Shown in pieces: positions 12,401 to 24,587 of a stretch of 64,000 nucleotides of DNA (its first letter is position 1; each line of letters begins with the position of its first letter). A model generated the notes under the pieces. The model was not told the DNA's origin and did not search any database. It saw nothing but the letters and a program-made list of their open reading frames with translations. Source of the DNA: Lichenostomus cassidix. Taxonomy: Eukaryota > Chordata > Aves > Passeriformes > Meliphagidae. The DNA is taken from assembly GCA_008360975.2 (NCBI GenBank), contig CM039184.1:43533797-43597796 (forward strand). The letters are read 5' to 3'. A program made the position numbers and the translations under genes.

Positions 12401-15400
12401 TGGTTTGATCTCTCTATTTCCACATCTGTAAACTAATCTTACTAATTTAGAGGGTTAGAGGACATGGGTAGAGGACATGGAAGTTAGACTCATATGAAAT
12501 ATTGATAATTTTGTATTGCTCTTCTTTTACTAATCAGATGAAAAACTAAGGTTATCCAAAATTCTTCTCTTGGTTGTGTAAATCTCATTTACCTTATGTT
12601 ACCTTAAACCTCAGTTTGTCATAGGAGGTAGAATAAAACAGTTCATTTTTTTTTTACTTTGAATATGTTATCTGCTGAATCTTCAGATCTGATTCAGACT
12701 ATTTTTAGGTGAGCACAACTACTGGAGTCCTCAGATCTTAACAGAGAATATACTCCTTTTCTCCATCCTTTCATTTTTACCAAGTCCTCACATCTTTTTG
12801 AAAACACATAGCTATAAATTTTTCCCTTACATGTTACTACTTTTTGATCTTCCCCACAAATATTTGCTGTGTATAGTTTGCCACTCTTTGTCAGGTATCT
12901 TTTCATTATCATCTTCTCTCAAGGGACTTGAAAAATATACTTTTTACATTTTTACCTACTTTCATAAAAAAATGCAGTTTCCTTTTCCTTTGACATTTTT
13001 AAAAATCTACTTAGTAAATCAGGTAATGATTAAAAAAAGGATTTTACAAGCAATGCTGCATTACACTGTATGTTGATGCTCATTTTGTGTGGAATCTGGA
13101 TTGCTTTATCAGCATCAACTTTTGTTCCAAAACCAAATTCCACAGTTATCTAATTAGTTCAGTGGGGAGGTTCCTTACAACTTTAAAATTTGTTTATACA
13201 GAAACTCTAATTGGAGTTGCTTTTATAAATGATGGAGCATGGGAATAAAATGTAGTTGTTTGTATTTATCTTAAGTTTCCATTGCCTTTAGTCTCACTCG
13301 TATAATGAGAAAAAATCTGTATATAATACTATTCTTTACCCTGGTATGTTTTATTTCTTTTGTGCCTTGTAATTTGAGATCACTTCTCTGAGGAAAAATC
13401 ATTGTTTCTCAAATATTACACGCACTCAAAGCCTACTCTTGTGCCTATCATGGTTTTGCTCAAGTTAAACATACGGTCTTAAAAAAATCTGTGAAAACAA
13501 TCTTTACCTGTCAGTTTTGCTACTTCTAGAAGAACTAGCAGCTGGGAAGCTCTGAACAATCATGGTAGTCAGACTAAGAAAAGTAGAGAATGTGAGAGAG
13601 AGGAAAAAAATGTCTTACTAAGCTAAATTTGGAGAAATGTTCTCTATTTTAACATACCATGCAAGAACCAAATACTGCCAACGAAAATATCAAGAATGGA
13701 AAGAGGAAGAAAGCATCAGCAAAGGATGAATAGAATATTTATTCTGCAAAAAGGGAAGCGGAAACCCTTCAAGATGAAAGCTGTATGTGATCTTGTTCTC
13801 TACTCAAAATCAGCCATACCCTTTTAGTGAAAAATATCATAGTGGTAGTTATGATGAATTCAATAAAATCTTTAATGCTAGTCTTTAAAGATTACAAAAC
13901 CACTCCAATGTCTAATCTAGATCAATAAAGGCTAAACTCCCACCTGCCCCTGACACAACCACCCAAAACTTCCCTTGAGAAGGGTTGTTTCAGAGCTCCC
14001 TTACTGAGGTTTCTTCTTTTTTCATATTCCTAATATATTTACATCAGCAGGTTACTACAAATCCAGACATTTTTTGAGGCAGATCTCCTAGCTATTCCTA
14101 TTTACTATGTTGTCATGACAGGCTCAAGGAGCATGTAGATGAAACTAAACTACATCACGTGGAGTACACTTAATACATCCAGCCCAGGGCACCCAACTAG
14201 TTCAAAGAAACACATGTGAAATATGTGAAATGCATATAATGTAGAGCTCACTTCCTCATGTTTCCCTCTACAGGTTTCCTTTCACTGGACACTACTTAGC
14301 AATGTAGACATAACCACTGTGGCCCAAGACCAGACTAAATAGACCACAAGATCATGTAGACACTGGTACAGCAAGTGCTGCATGAAAGGCTCCATGAATA
14401 ACTGATAGTCTTGGCTTACTGGCTTTTTTGAAAAAATAGAAAATGTCTTGCCAGGACACAAAATTTTATAGGAACAGAATCAAAGCATGTCTCTCTAGTT
14501 TTTTTCATGGTATTAGCTGTTAAAAACAGCTAGTAAGGAAGCTTTAAAAATAAAATTATTGGGGTGAAACAACTTAAATTTCCATTTTAGAAAAGTGTGG
14601 ATGAAAACTGTGGTCTTTCAATTTGTTTTTCCTATTTTTTTCCCCTAACAGTCTCAATGCATTTTAGTTGCTTAGTCTTCTTTCCTTTTCAGAATTGTTT
14701 AGGCCCAGGTCTTTCTTCAAATTCCTTTTCCTTTAAGGTTAATTTCTCAGATTATTGATGTGTACTAAGAGTTGTATACATCTGTCTTGTCTTTAACTTT
14801 TGGCTTTTGGGTTGCTGCCAGTTTAGGAATACTAGTCTTGCAGAGTTGAAGGAGAGTGAAAGCTACTGAGAATGAATATTCTGTGAGAGCTCAAAGCCTT
14901 TTAGGCACTGAGAAACTAAGTGTAAGAGACAATACCGGAAGAAATCACAATTATTGCTACTGTTCAGAGTGAAATACTGAACTAGCTAAATGGTGTGCAG
15001 AAATGTGAAATTTTAGTCATCAGCAGTTGCATTATCAGATATTTCATTTCATGTCATGGAAACATTACTTGCATTTCATTTTCCTTATGCATTCTGGGGT
15101 AAGATTGATGTAGAAACCACCAAATCCTCTGGTTTTAATCTAAATGTTGGAGGGTTTTGAGTTTTGTTGAATTTAAAAAGAAAAAGTTAGAAGTATATAG
15201 CTCAGCATAAGCTGAACTGTATACAGCATGGTTGCACTGGTACATAACGTATGGTTGCGTTCCAACCCAATTGGTGTTCATGTTGCAGATATGTCTTTGT
15301 TCATATTTATAAAAGAAATTACCATATGCCCTTATCCCCTAACAAAATTAAGTTATGCACTGTCCCTATAAAGTCCTGTCCCATTCCTAGATGGAAACCA

Positions 15401-16164
15401 CCTTTGAAATGCCTGCTGCAGCACTCCTTATTCTCATCACAACATCCTTCTAATTACCATTGCAATTTTAATACTTGCTAGAAATAGAGAATAGAGAGGG
15501 AGAAGGATGATAAGCCAGGTGGTTTTCTCCCAGCATTATCCAGTTCTGTGCTCTGTGGATCAGATGCTGCCCTTCATACAGGAGAAGAAACTGGAGGAAG
15601 TTTTCCCCTGGAAAGTGTAATGAATTCCCTGGAGGGGATGAACAATTTTACTCCCCCTGGAGAAAGACACAAGAGGAGTTACCTTCACCATGCATCTGCA
15701 GAGCGTCAAGCCATCTCATCTGGGAGAGAGCAACAGTCAGACTTCTCAACACCAGTCCAGATGCTGAAGTGATCAAACACATTCCTGCCACTGCAACCTC
15801 ATCTATAGCTCATTATACAGTGTGCACGTTTGCCTGATAAAATAAGGAAGCTCATCTCTTCAAGTTCCAGCAGATCCAAGCTTTGCAGTGTTCAACTTTT
15901 CAGAAAGATCAATTAGGAAAAAAAGTTGTGCCTGAAAAGTTAAGTGTTCTAGATTTTTAGTAAGTTAGGAAGTAGACAAAATAGACACTCAACAGAAATG
16001 CTAACAAAAATCGTAAATTTCAGCTTTTACTTCTGTGTCTCCAAGGGGGGAAATAAAAACAGGCATAAGCTTTTCAGAAGTGTTGGGTTTTCTTGAATTT
16101 GTAATTAGATATTCTGTACAAGAAGACTCATAAGAAAACATGACATAAGAATTATGGTACTGTA
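6461..16164. other. long non-coding stretch, no gene seen
   Basis: About 9.7 kb of AT-rich sequence. The longest open frames are under 95 codons, and none resembles a known protein or carries a domain motif. I could not recognise mobile elements here. One small inverted repeat at 7013-7029 is listed separately. The 92-codon frame at 12798-13076 is rich in Phe, Leu and Tyr, as expected from translating T-rich DNA. Confidence 0.5.
7013..7046. repeat. short perfect inverted repeat plus a third copy
   Basis: GACCAGTC at 7013-7020 is followed after one base by its exact reverse complement GACTGGTC at 7022-7029, and TGACCAGTC occurs again at 7038-7046. The arms are 8 bp with a 1-bp centre. This could be chance or a dyad binding site. 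No flanking context supports a function. Confidence 0.6.
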
Positions 16165-16375
16165 CAACAAGGTCAGACCCAATATTCTGTGTCATATAGT
16201 GGCCAGAAGCAAATTTCTAGTAGTCATGAAAGATTATAAGAACAAGACCATCTCACTGGGAGGATCTCCCTGATAGTTCTTATATTCAGTCCCCCAGTTT
16301 CCTCAAAAGTCTTCAGTTTAGATCAGAAACTCAAGCCAGTGATTGTATCTTTGTTTAATAGCCCTTGGTATGTTT
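16165..16375 (+). mobile_element. possible ancient amniote interspersed repeat fragment
   Basis: The words 'aaggtcagacccaatattctgtgtc', 'agtggccagaagcaaat' and, further on, 'atctttgtttaatagcccttgg' occur in the same order as in an old repeat common in reptile genomes (phrases like 'gtcagacccaaggtccatct', 'acagtggccag', 'cttggctaatagcc'). I cannot name the family with confidence, and the divergence is high. It does not appear to contain coding sequence. Confidence 0.35.
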
Positions 16376-17475
16376 AATTACAGATAGAGGAAAGGTCGTT
16401 CTCATTGTGCTGCCTTAGCTAATATGAATCACAAGTTAGGACCTTCCTTAACTTATCAGAATTCTGAATAAAATATAGTAAGATTAAAGGCCAACATACA
16501 ATTTCATATATACATTTTTTACAAATATTTAAATTGTGTTTAATGTGTATGTTTGCACCCTGGAAGCTTTTAACATCTGTGATATTATTAAAGTGTTAAT
16601 AATTTTTGAGAGTGTTGGTAAAATATACTAGTAATGTGTTAGTTACATATTAATTCCCATATTAAGAATAGTAAATTTTTACTAATTTTATATCTGTAAT
16701 ATTACTAAAATGTTATGCTCTGGAGTTTTCTTCTCCAAAGTCTCATTTATCTTTATGGTTACTATCTGTACCCTTAGAACGTCTAAAGACAAAGTTCTTT
16801 CTTCTAATGTTCATGTAAACTGCTTTAAGTCAGCACAGCTAAGGTTAATGATACTAAATAAAATGATACCACAAAGGAATCTGTCTGAAGTAAGCCAGTA
16901 ATTCCCTATTGTTTGGCAAGTCTGAATATATTTTGAGTAACTGGTGGTTTCTACAAGTAAACAGTGCTAATTATATTTGTATCCCAAGTATCTTCTCAGG
17001 AAACAGACAAACAGCCTTTCTTGGTTTGTTTTAAGAACAAACACATTACTACTATAGATATTTTCTTATTGACTCTGAAGATGAAACAAGTTTCTAATGG
17101 AATGAAAATTGGTACAGGAAGGGTAAATTTTTAGGGTATTTTGCAAAAGAGAAAATAAAGGCAGAATTGGCATAAACTTTATAGATTCTGTAGGAATGTT
17201 AAACAGCATGTGCATATCCAAATAGAAAAAACAGAGCACTGGTTTTCTCCAGCACTGTGTTTCACCAACTGCAAAATACATGTTATTACAATGAGAAAGA
17301 ATGATAAGCTCCTGGATGTTATTGAATGCTCTTATGCGTCTAGGTACACAAGTGGATGGTTAGGAAGTGGATCAACAGCTTTTATATTCTTAGATTCTAT
17401 TTTAGATAGGTGGACAAATATAAAATAATTGATAGTAAATATAAATACAGAGACATGACAAAACCAATAACAGGG

Positions 17476-17733
17476 AGAGAGGAGAGAGCCTCAAGTTTGT
17501 CCAGGGGAGGTAAATTGAATATTAGGGAAAATTTCCTATCTGAAAGATTTGTCAACCAATGGAAGTGGCTACTCAGGGAAGTGGTGGAGTCACCATTCCT
17601 GGAACTGTTCAAAAGGTACTTGGGTGTGGCACTTGGGGATATGGTTTAGTGGGGGAACACAGAGGGGCTGGGTTAATGGTAGACATTGATGATATTAGAG
17701 GACTTTTCCAGCCTTAATGATTCCAAGGTTCTA
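17476..17733 (+). mobile_element. CR1 LINE 3' end fragment
   Basis: Forward-strand CR1 3' end: 'gagcctcaagtttgtccaggggagg', 'tattagggaaaatttc', 'gtggtggagtcaccattcctgg', 'gtggcacttggggatatggtttagtg', 'gggttaatggtagac', 'agaggacttttccagccttaatgattcc'. The wording fits a CR1 subfamily with the 'gtggcacttggggacatggtttagtgg' signature, different from the copies at 6251 and 57 kb. It is 5'-truncated. The 79-codon frame at 17410-17649 falls mostly inside it and is not a gene. Confidence 0.9.
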
Positions 17734-20700
17734 GGTCTGAAAAGTTTCACGTAGGTTACGCTGAGAAGACGCAGCCATTGAGAGACTGTCATTCCACAGG
17801 TCTGAAAGCAATTAGACAGAATGAATCCAAATAGCTTGCACAAGTCTGGAACAAAGGGACTGTGTCCTCAACTACTTTAAGTTGAAGTATCTTCCCTGAA
17901 TTTAGTGCAACTATTTTGATCCTATCACAAGAACATTAACAGCAATGAAATGTGACTTTTCAAGTAAATGTAATCCAACATCCTTACAAGAACATTCATA
18001 TATATGAGATTTAAGGAAAGAATTGTCTTCTCTAAGAGATGAAGAATGTTGAAGAACCTGACTGCATTTTGCCTACTCATACTCAATATTTAATGGCACT
18101 ATCCTTAATATTTACCATATGTAAACATGTATTCTGCTTTATCAGGGCCTCTCAATTCTATGGAAATAAAATGTACCACCTGCACCCATGAGATAATTTT
18201 TAATTCATCTTGTAATTACCATATCTTTGTATACTACTTGAAAATGGAGGGCAGTTAAATGTACCCTCATGCTCTTGCTTGAAATTTGTGGTCTCTAAAA
18301 GAAAAATTGTCTTCAGAGGGGCTTGATTTAAAAACTAATGATTGCTTGAAAGACATCCCCAAAATAGAATATACATTCTTCACAACAGGAAATTAATAAT
18401 ATACAATTCAGCAATACACAGCTTTCTGAGATTCTTGCCAAGTTATGACAGATATACGGATCTATTACTAAAAGGTAGAAGCAAGGCCAAAAGCTGGATA
18501 CTTGCTCTTTGATTAGCTCTTGAAACCATGCTTTAACTTTAGTTTATATCATTGTGTAACGCTGTCAACGAAATAGCTTTGCAATGTCTTGCTGAACTTT
18601 GGTGTTAGCTGTCTAGAAACTTGAACTAGTAGATTGCAACAGGTTTTATTTCCATAGGGGCTGTGGTAATTGTACTTTTACAGGTTTTCTCATTGGTTTG
18701 CCAACACAAGAAAAGATGTGTTCATCAACCAGCATGTACTAATAGCTACAATTAAGACCTACCTAATTTGAGGAAAGTTGGATTGCCCCTAGAACATTTA
18801 ATTGCTTCTATCTTTGGTGTTTCTAAAATATTTCCCTCTACTAAAATTGAGTCAACTGAAAGGATTCCATATGCATATTAATGAAAAAAAGTTTTTTTAA
18901 ATACTAACACATAAATTTCTACCAGTGTTTGAAACTTGAAAAGAAGTGAGATTCGTTTGGAGCAGTGGCTAGCAATACATATTAGGGAAAATGTAACCAA
19001 CTCTGACAAACCCACTTAAAATAGCCTAGTATATTGTAAACAAAATCCTTCTTTTGATCATTCAAACCTGAATGTTAATGATCAAAAACCCCTAAACAGG
19101 AAATAGAACAAACTGTTCTAAAAATAGATAATCTGCCTGAGTATTATCATCTACTCATTTGGGAAGTTACTGCATTCTTTTAATCCATTAAATGCTGTTA
19201 ATCTTCATTTGGCATATAATTTTGGTGCTTGTGCCTGCCTCAGCCTGAACCTCAGCAACAACCTCAGATTTGAGAGTTTATCTTCTGTGAAAATATTAGA
19301 ATCTTTGAAAAAAACCAAAAGGGACTCAACTTTCCTTTTACCTTTAAAGTGCTTAACGATATTCTTGATTAACACATCACTGAGAGCAAGGAGATACAGA
19401 AACACACACCAGACTAAGGGCTTGTTTAAAAAAAATCTTAATGTTTCTGTCTAAATTATTGAGTAAAGTTATTGACAATTAGAATTCAATATTACAGATT
19501 GCATGCACATAATTAGAAAATTCCAAATGAATTTTTTATTTAGAAGTGATATTTATTTTATTTGGTATGGTTTTTATAAAAAACCCCAAACATTATTTCT
19601 CATAGTGATACACATAGATATTATTGCTTCTCCCAGTGATTTTGATGAGGATGTTTTTCAAGCTGTTCCAATTATATTTTGTTCATAACATCTTGGCATT
19701 GAAGAATTGTGCATATAGACGTAGTCTTAAAATATTCAAATTATTTCATTTTGCTGAAATGATGACATGCAAATTTATTTCAGCTGGGGAATTATAAAGA
19801 GCCTTTTCCATGCCACACATTTATACTGCAATCTAATGCACTGGGACCTAGCAAGGATATAAGAAACATGGTCATATCCCTGAACAGGGTCTGTACATGA
19901 AATCTGTGATTCTCCCATGCCTGGTCCTCAGCCATTCTGTTATGCCAGTCTGTGTGTGCCTAATGGATGCTTCTCTTTCCCTTCAGTTGCTCCCTCTTGT
20001 GTTTTATAATGATTTCATCAAATCCAAAACTTCTTCATAAAACCTCTTGGCATGAACAAAATCATGTATTTGATACCTATGAAACATGAAAGTATGGAAT
20101 ACCTCATGAAATCAGCTAATTCCACTGTGAAACAAAAGCAAAAATTGAAACTTTGAAAATATTTATTTAAATAGAGCTGTTTGTCTCTGTCTTCCAGTAC
20201 TTTCAGCAGTTCCAGGTGTATTTCAACAAAATAAGGGGTTTATTTTCCTATTCTTCAGTGATTAGGGGAAATATATCAGGTTTAAAAATACACTTTAGGA
20301 AAAAAGGAAGATGTTAGTGAAAGCTTTCATGTTTTTCCCTAAGGCATATGGCAACTTCTGTTGCTTAAGACAAATAAGAGTAAGACTTCAGGTGCTCTTT
20401 TTTTTTTTTTTTCTTACATATTGCTTTCTCAGCAGGATTGGTTTTTAAGCATGAAAACAGATTAGGTCTGTCTGCAAACCCTGATGGTACTGTTTCACGG
20501 AAGTTACTTGAATTTTGCATTCAGTAAACCATAGCTATATTATGTTAATAATTTCCTATAAACCATAAGATTTGGATAAATTCTCATTGCTTTATGTAAG
20601 GATTTGACCGAGAAAGAACTAAATTATGGAGGAGCCTACCAACATGTGTAGTTCTAGGTTTAGAAAAGACCATCACATCTTCAGACAAATAAAGAGTGCC

Positions 20701-23700
20701 TGAAAATAGCCACATCTGCATTGTATTAATGTCTGTGTACTGTTACAACAGAAATTGCTTGACTACTTTGAATTCCTCTTGGCTTTTTAATTGTTTTGGT
20801 AGTTCATTTTATATAGGATCATGTAAAGAGCAGATTAGTTTCTCTGTCCATGATATGTGATGGAACTTACATTAGTATGACCAAAATATTTTATGATTGA
20901 GGATAAACAATATTATATGTGTGATTTTTAATGCATTTTTCTTATTTTATAATTATATTAGAAATATAATACAATCATAATAAGAATAGATTATTATAAT
21001 TCTTCAAATAACTTTACCTCAACTAAAATTAGAGTTGTTTGAATACCTGATTTATATAGCCAAGCTTTGAGACATATGGTTTTCTGAGTCACAGAGGTGT
21101 CAAGAAAAAATACCACCTTTGTCTTTGATTTAGGTTTAGAAATAGCAAGGAGATAAATTCTATCATTTTAGTATAGTCAGTCTGACCACAATGGAACTGT
21201 ATTTTATCACCACATACAGAGCCCAGCAGTGCTATTAACTGGTCTTATTAGTTCATTACCTCGTTTCTCATTAGTACTCCATTCCTCTACTTATTTTTTC
21301 AATTCTATTTATTCTTCAAGATCAAACCAAATTATCAAGATTTCAGACTTAAATGTTCTGATTTCACATGTTTTTTCTATTCTACCATTGTGAAGTTTTA
21401 TTAAAGTAGCTTTGAATAAGTATTCAAACTCAAGTTATTTCCCTCCTTTCTGCAGATGTGATAGCAGGAAAAGATATTTAGGAGACAGTCTGCTCTCCAT
21501 TTTCTTTGACAGGAAATGCACAGACATTATCTATGATGGTCTTTTTTTCAGCTATTCATCAAGCACTACAATATTTGAAATAAGTTGTGATTTTGAAACT
21601 GTTTCATAGTTTTACATAGCAGACAATGTTCTAATAATTTCATACATTTTAAATATGTTCCCACTTGGAAATTTTTTAATCTGACTTATTCCTTGTGACT
21701 GGCTTCTGCAAAAAAAAAAAAGAGAACATTTTATTTAATGAAAGTAAAAGCTTTATGATGGAACTTTAAGTGAAATTTAGCTGAAAAAAATAATACTTAA
21801 AATATAATTTAAATTCTCTCTGAAAGATTTTTTTTTTTTCAGAACAGTGGTTCAAATTTTCATTACTATTTTTTTGGTATTATAAAACCAAACAGTTTTG
21901 GTAAATTTTAACTGCAAGGAAACTAGAGGCTTTTTGTTTTATTTTTATTCCCATAAACATAAATTTTAAAATTGTGCAATTTGTGCAATTGCATAATTGC
22001 GAATAAAATGTGTCCCTTCACAGCTTGTAACTTATTCACTGAATTCCAAACTGAAATCTTTCAGGGAAATAATATAAATCACACTTCACAGTAGAGTAAA
22101 AGTTATGGATTCAGAACTGAGAGTAGCCAAATGTAGTTAAAAATAATCCTGAAAAGTTATTTACCTCTGGGGCTGTGCTTCTGGCTGTTCTGAGTTTACC
22201 AGCACATGTGCTGTTTCCTTTTATGGGCTTCAAAGACCTCTGTCTTTGAAGATGCAGAGGTTAGGCTGGTAAGTCATTCCACTTAAGGTTGTCTACCTCC
22301 ACTATCCATGCACAGGAAAGCTACTGGGAATAATTTCAAACCCACTTCCATTTGGTCCTGCATAATTTTGCAACTAAGTTTAAAAGTTAATACTGTATTT
22401 TAAAGCTGAAAACTGCCTATATGAAACTGCATGTATGACAATGAAGAGCACATTTGGCAAATTTAGCAGATTTTAGCACAAAGTTCCACATGCTGAGGAA
22501 CTAAAGCTTGACAAATTAGCTCCAGATATGGCCATATTAGTGGGAGCTGGAGACAGCCCTACATAGCTGGCTTTTCTTTGACTTAAGAAATGCCCTTGAG
22601 AAGGCTCAATTGAGCTAATGAAGGCATTATATAAACAGTTAAAAGCAGTTGTTGGAAGCTGGTAGAATCTCATGTATCAGCAGTTAGTAATTAAGAAGCT
22701 CTTCTATCTCCTTTCAGAATAAATATCCTGTCCCAGTTGTGGCAGGCTTCCTGACTGGAGACTTTCTGCTCAGTAAATGCCCAGACAATATTTGTGTGTA
22801 AGAACATCTGCAGTGTCTTACCTCTGCATCTCTGTTGCTCTGACAGCTAGCCAAAGGCCAAAGTTTCCAATCAATGCCATGATCAGTAACTGTAAAATCA
22901 TTTACTCAGACCTGTAATTAATAAAGAGGGTTTACACCAGCTGAAGGGGTCATCAGAGGGTAAATGGTGTATGACTGACCCACCCGGTAAGACGAATAAA
23001 CTTAGCAACATCACTACTTTTTGTCTTGAATTAAAAAAAAAAAAAAGTATATACATATATATATATACATGTTGATTACTACTATGAGTCACACTGACTT
23101 CAATAAAATAAATACTGAGTATGTTATTTCACCTAAATATGAAACCAGTGGGCGAAGATGGGGTTTTACGTGTGTTTATTAGTAGAATTCGCTGTATGAA
23201 TAGCTAATATTTATTACTAATAAATTCTCTAATTAAAGCCATACTAGTAATTTCCATTAGCTTACCCTCAAACTTCTACGGAGCTGTCCGTCTGGTTTTA
23301 ATCAAAACCAAATGGTAATCCAAGTTCTCAGGCTGAAACAGCTAAGAGGAAGTCATTCAGAGAAGGCAGAAGAAAGCAGAAAAGATAAACAGACGATATT
23401 CACTAAACTTGTATAGAGCAAAGGATGTAGATGCTGTGGGTTACTCTGGAGACATGATTCAGGCACCCTGTCAAACTGGAATGAAGTAGTTACAAGTGTT
23501 TTATGTCAGCAAAATACTAATATGATCAAGATGGAGTCTGTCCTTTTGCTTTTGCAGAGCTGGATTTGTGTGACTCTGGAGGATTCTCAAAAGAGGTAAA
23601 GCAACATATTCCACTGCCTGCAAAATGACTGTGTTTAAACTGTAGCATTCGTTTTTTCAGATCCAGCGTATTCTCTTGAGTAGGAACTCAATTTTAGCAT

Positions 23701-23899
23701 ACGTGTTTAAATGGAATTTATCTAACTGTGTATATTTGCTCAACAGAACAGTACTAGACCTTTTGTCAGTGTGATGTTTTAATTGAGTTTAGACCATGTT
23801 TCTCATACCTGATGTCAAAGACCCGGTGGTCCAGAAATGTTCTCGTGTTGTTCTGGATAGCTGTTACCTTTGCCTGAGCATTGGAGATGCATAAAGTAT
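17734..23899. other. non-coding stretch upstream of the presumed DLC1 promoter
   Basis: AT-rich and without a gene that I can see. It holds homopolymer runs: T15 at 20398-20412, A12 at 21710-21721, and A14 at 23033-23046 followed by TA-rich sequence to about 23070. A canonical octamer ATGCAAAT lies at 19767-19774, which alone proves nothing. Regulatory elements for DLC1 could be present but cannot be picked out without cross-species alignment. Confidence 0.5.
23033..23070. repeat. A-tract followed by TA-rich simple sequence
   Basis: Fourteen A residues at 23033-23046, then an alternating TA/CA stretch to about 23070. Read on the minus strand it is T-rich. The shape could be a decayed retroposon tail, but I recognise no body upstream. 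Confidence 0.7.
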
Positions 23900-24240
23900 T
23901 TTTTTAAAGGAAAAAAAACCAGGGGGGAGAGGTTTAAAAATATTTTTACATTATGTAGCTGTAGTACAGCTTTTTCTCTTTGGCAGAAATAGCCCAGCAG
24001 TGTATTAAGCTAACTGCCTTGAAACACTTGGTCTTGTCTTTTTCTTTTCCCTCCATTTCTGCGCTCTCTCCCTGGCGCAGGCAGGCAGGCTCGCTGTCTC
24101 TCTCTCCCTCTCTCTCTCTCAAAGGCAGGAAATACTTTTCAGGCAATCTGGGCCTGGTTGTTGAGGCCCCTTTCACAAAACATCAGTCTGAATTTAGTAG
24201 ACAGAAGTCACTGGGAAAAGCTTGACAGGCTCGTGCTTAG
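23900..24240 (+). promoter_or_regulatory. DLC1: candidate promoter and transcription start region of the long DLC1 isoform
   Basis: This segment lies just upstream of a strong splice donor at 24485 and about 15 kb upstream of the first coding exon. It contains an A/T-rich element ('gtttaaaaatatttttac', 23932-23949), then a pyrimidine-rich stretch 24027-24060. A short patch of several CpGs follows at 24061-24094, in an otherwise CpG-poor window, and then a CT tract at 24091-24120. This is compatible with a CpG-poor, tissue-restricted promoter. Nothing fixes the start site. The assignment is an inference from position and composition. Confidence 0.3.
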
Positions 24241-24484
24241 CTAAGGCTCCCTCCAGCTGCAGAGGGTGTTTTTGTTAGAATCACACATTGAGCAAAACTG
24301 CTTAGAATAGAGCAATGATCTCAGTAGCGAAATCTGAACTTTTATGCTAGCAGGAGCTAGCTGGGACTGGGCTCTTTTGTTTGTTTGTTTGCTTCTTCGT
24401 CTTGTTGTTTGGGCTTTTTTTCTTCTCCTGTTGACCAAAGATTTTAGGGAGGTCATGTCTGAATTCCTGATTCTCTTCATCTAG
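24000..24484 (+). other. DLC1: candidate non-coding exon 1 of DLC1 (long isoform), 5' end uncertain
   Basis: The 3' limit is well defined: CATCTAG at 24478-24484 followed by GTAAGACTG, a close match to the donor consensus AG|GTAAGA. The 5' limit is arbitrary. No long ATG-initiated frame runs into the donor, which fits an untranslated leader. In mammals the long DLC1 mRNA also begins with a non-coding exon some distance before the large first coding exon, so position and order agree. A second, weaker donor-like site (CTAGAG|GTAAAA) lies at 24658/24659 and could define an alternative end. RNA evidence is needed to confirm it. Confidence 0.35.
24091..24120 (+). repeat. CT-rich tract
   Basis: Nearly pure pyrimidine run, mostly CT dinucleotides ('tctctctctccctctctctc'), within the candidate leader of DLC1. 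Such tracts occur in many vertebrate 5' regions and can act as GAGA-type or polypyrimidine-binding elements. No function is demonstrated here. Confidence 0.8.
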
Positions 24485-24535
24485 GTAAGACTGTAGTGGA
24501 ATTTTTCTGTACTTTAGACTATCAAAAATTTTTTT

Positions 24536-24587
24536 GAAAGAAGAAAAAAAAAAGGAAAAAATAGGAAAAAAAAAAAGAAGGAAAAAA
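24536..24587 (+). repeat. purine tract (A/G-rich)
   Basis: Fifty-two bases of A and G with a single T at 24562, located 51 bases after the candidate exon-1 donor. A pyrimidine/T-rich stretch containing TTTG repeats lies just before the donor (about 24373-24429), so the two tracts are roughly complementary around the splice site. Confidence 0.85.

Noticed and set aside
24061..24120. CpG island
   Set aside because: Only a handful of CpGs over about 60 bases, far too short and too AT-rich around it to be an island.
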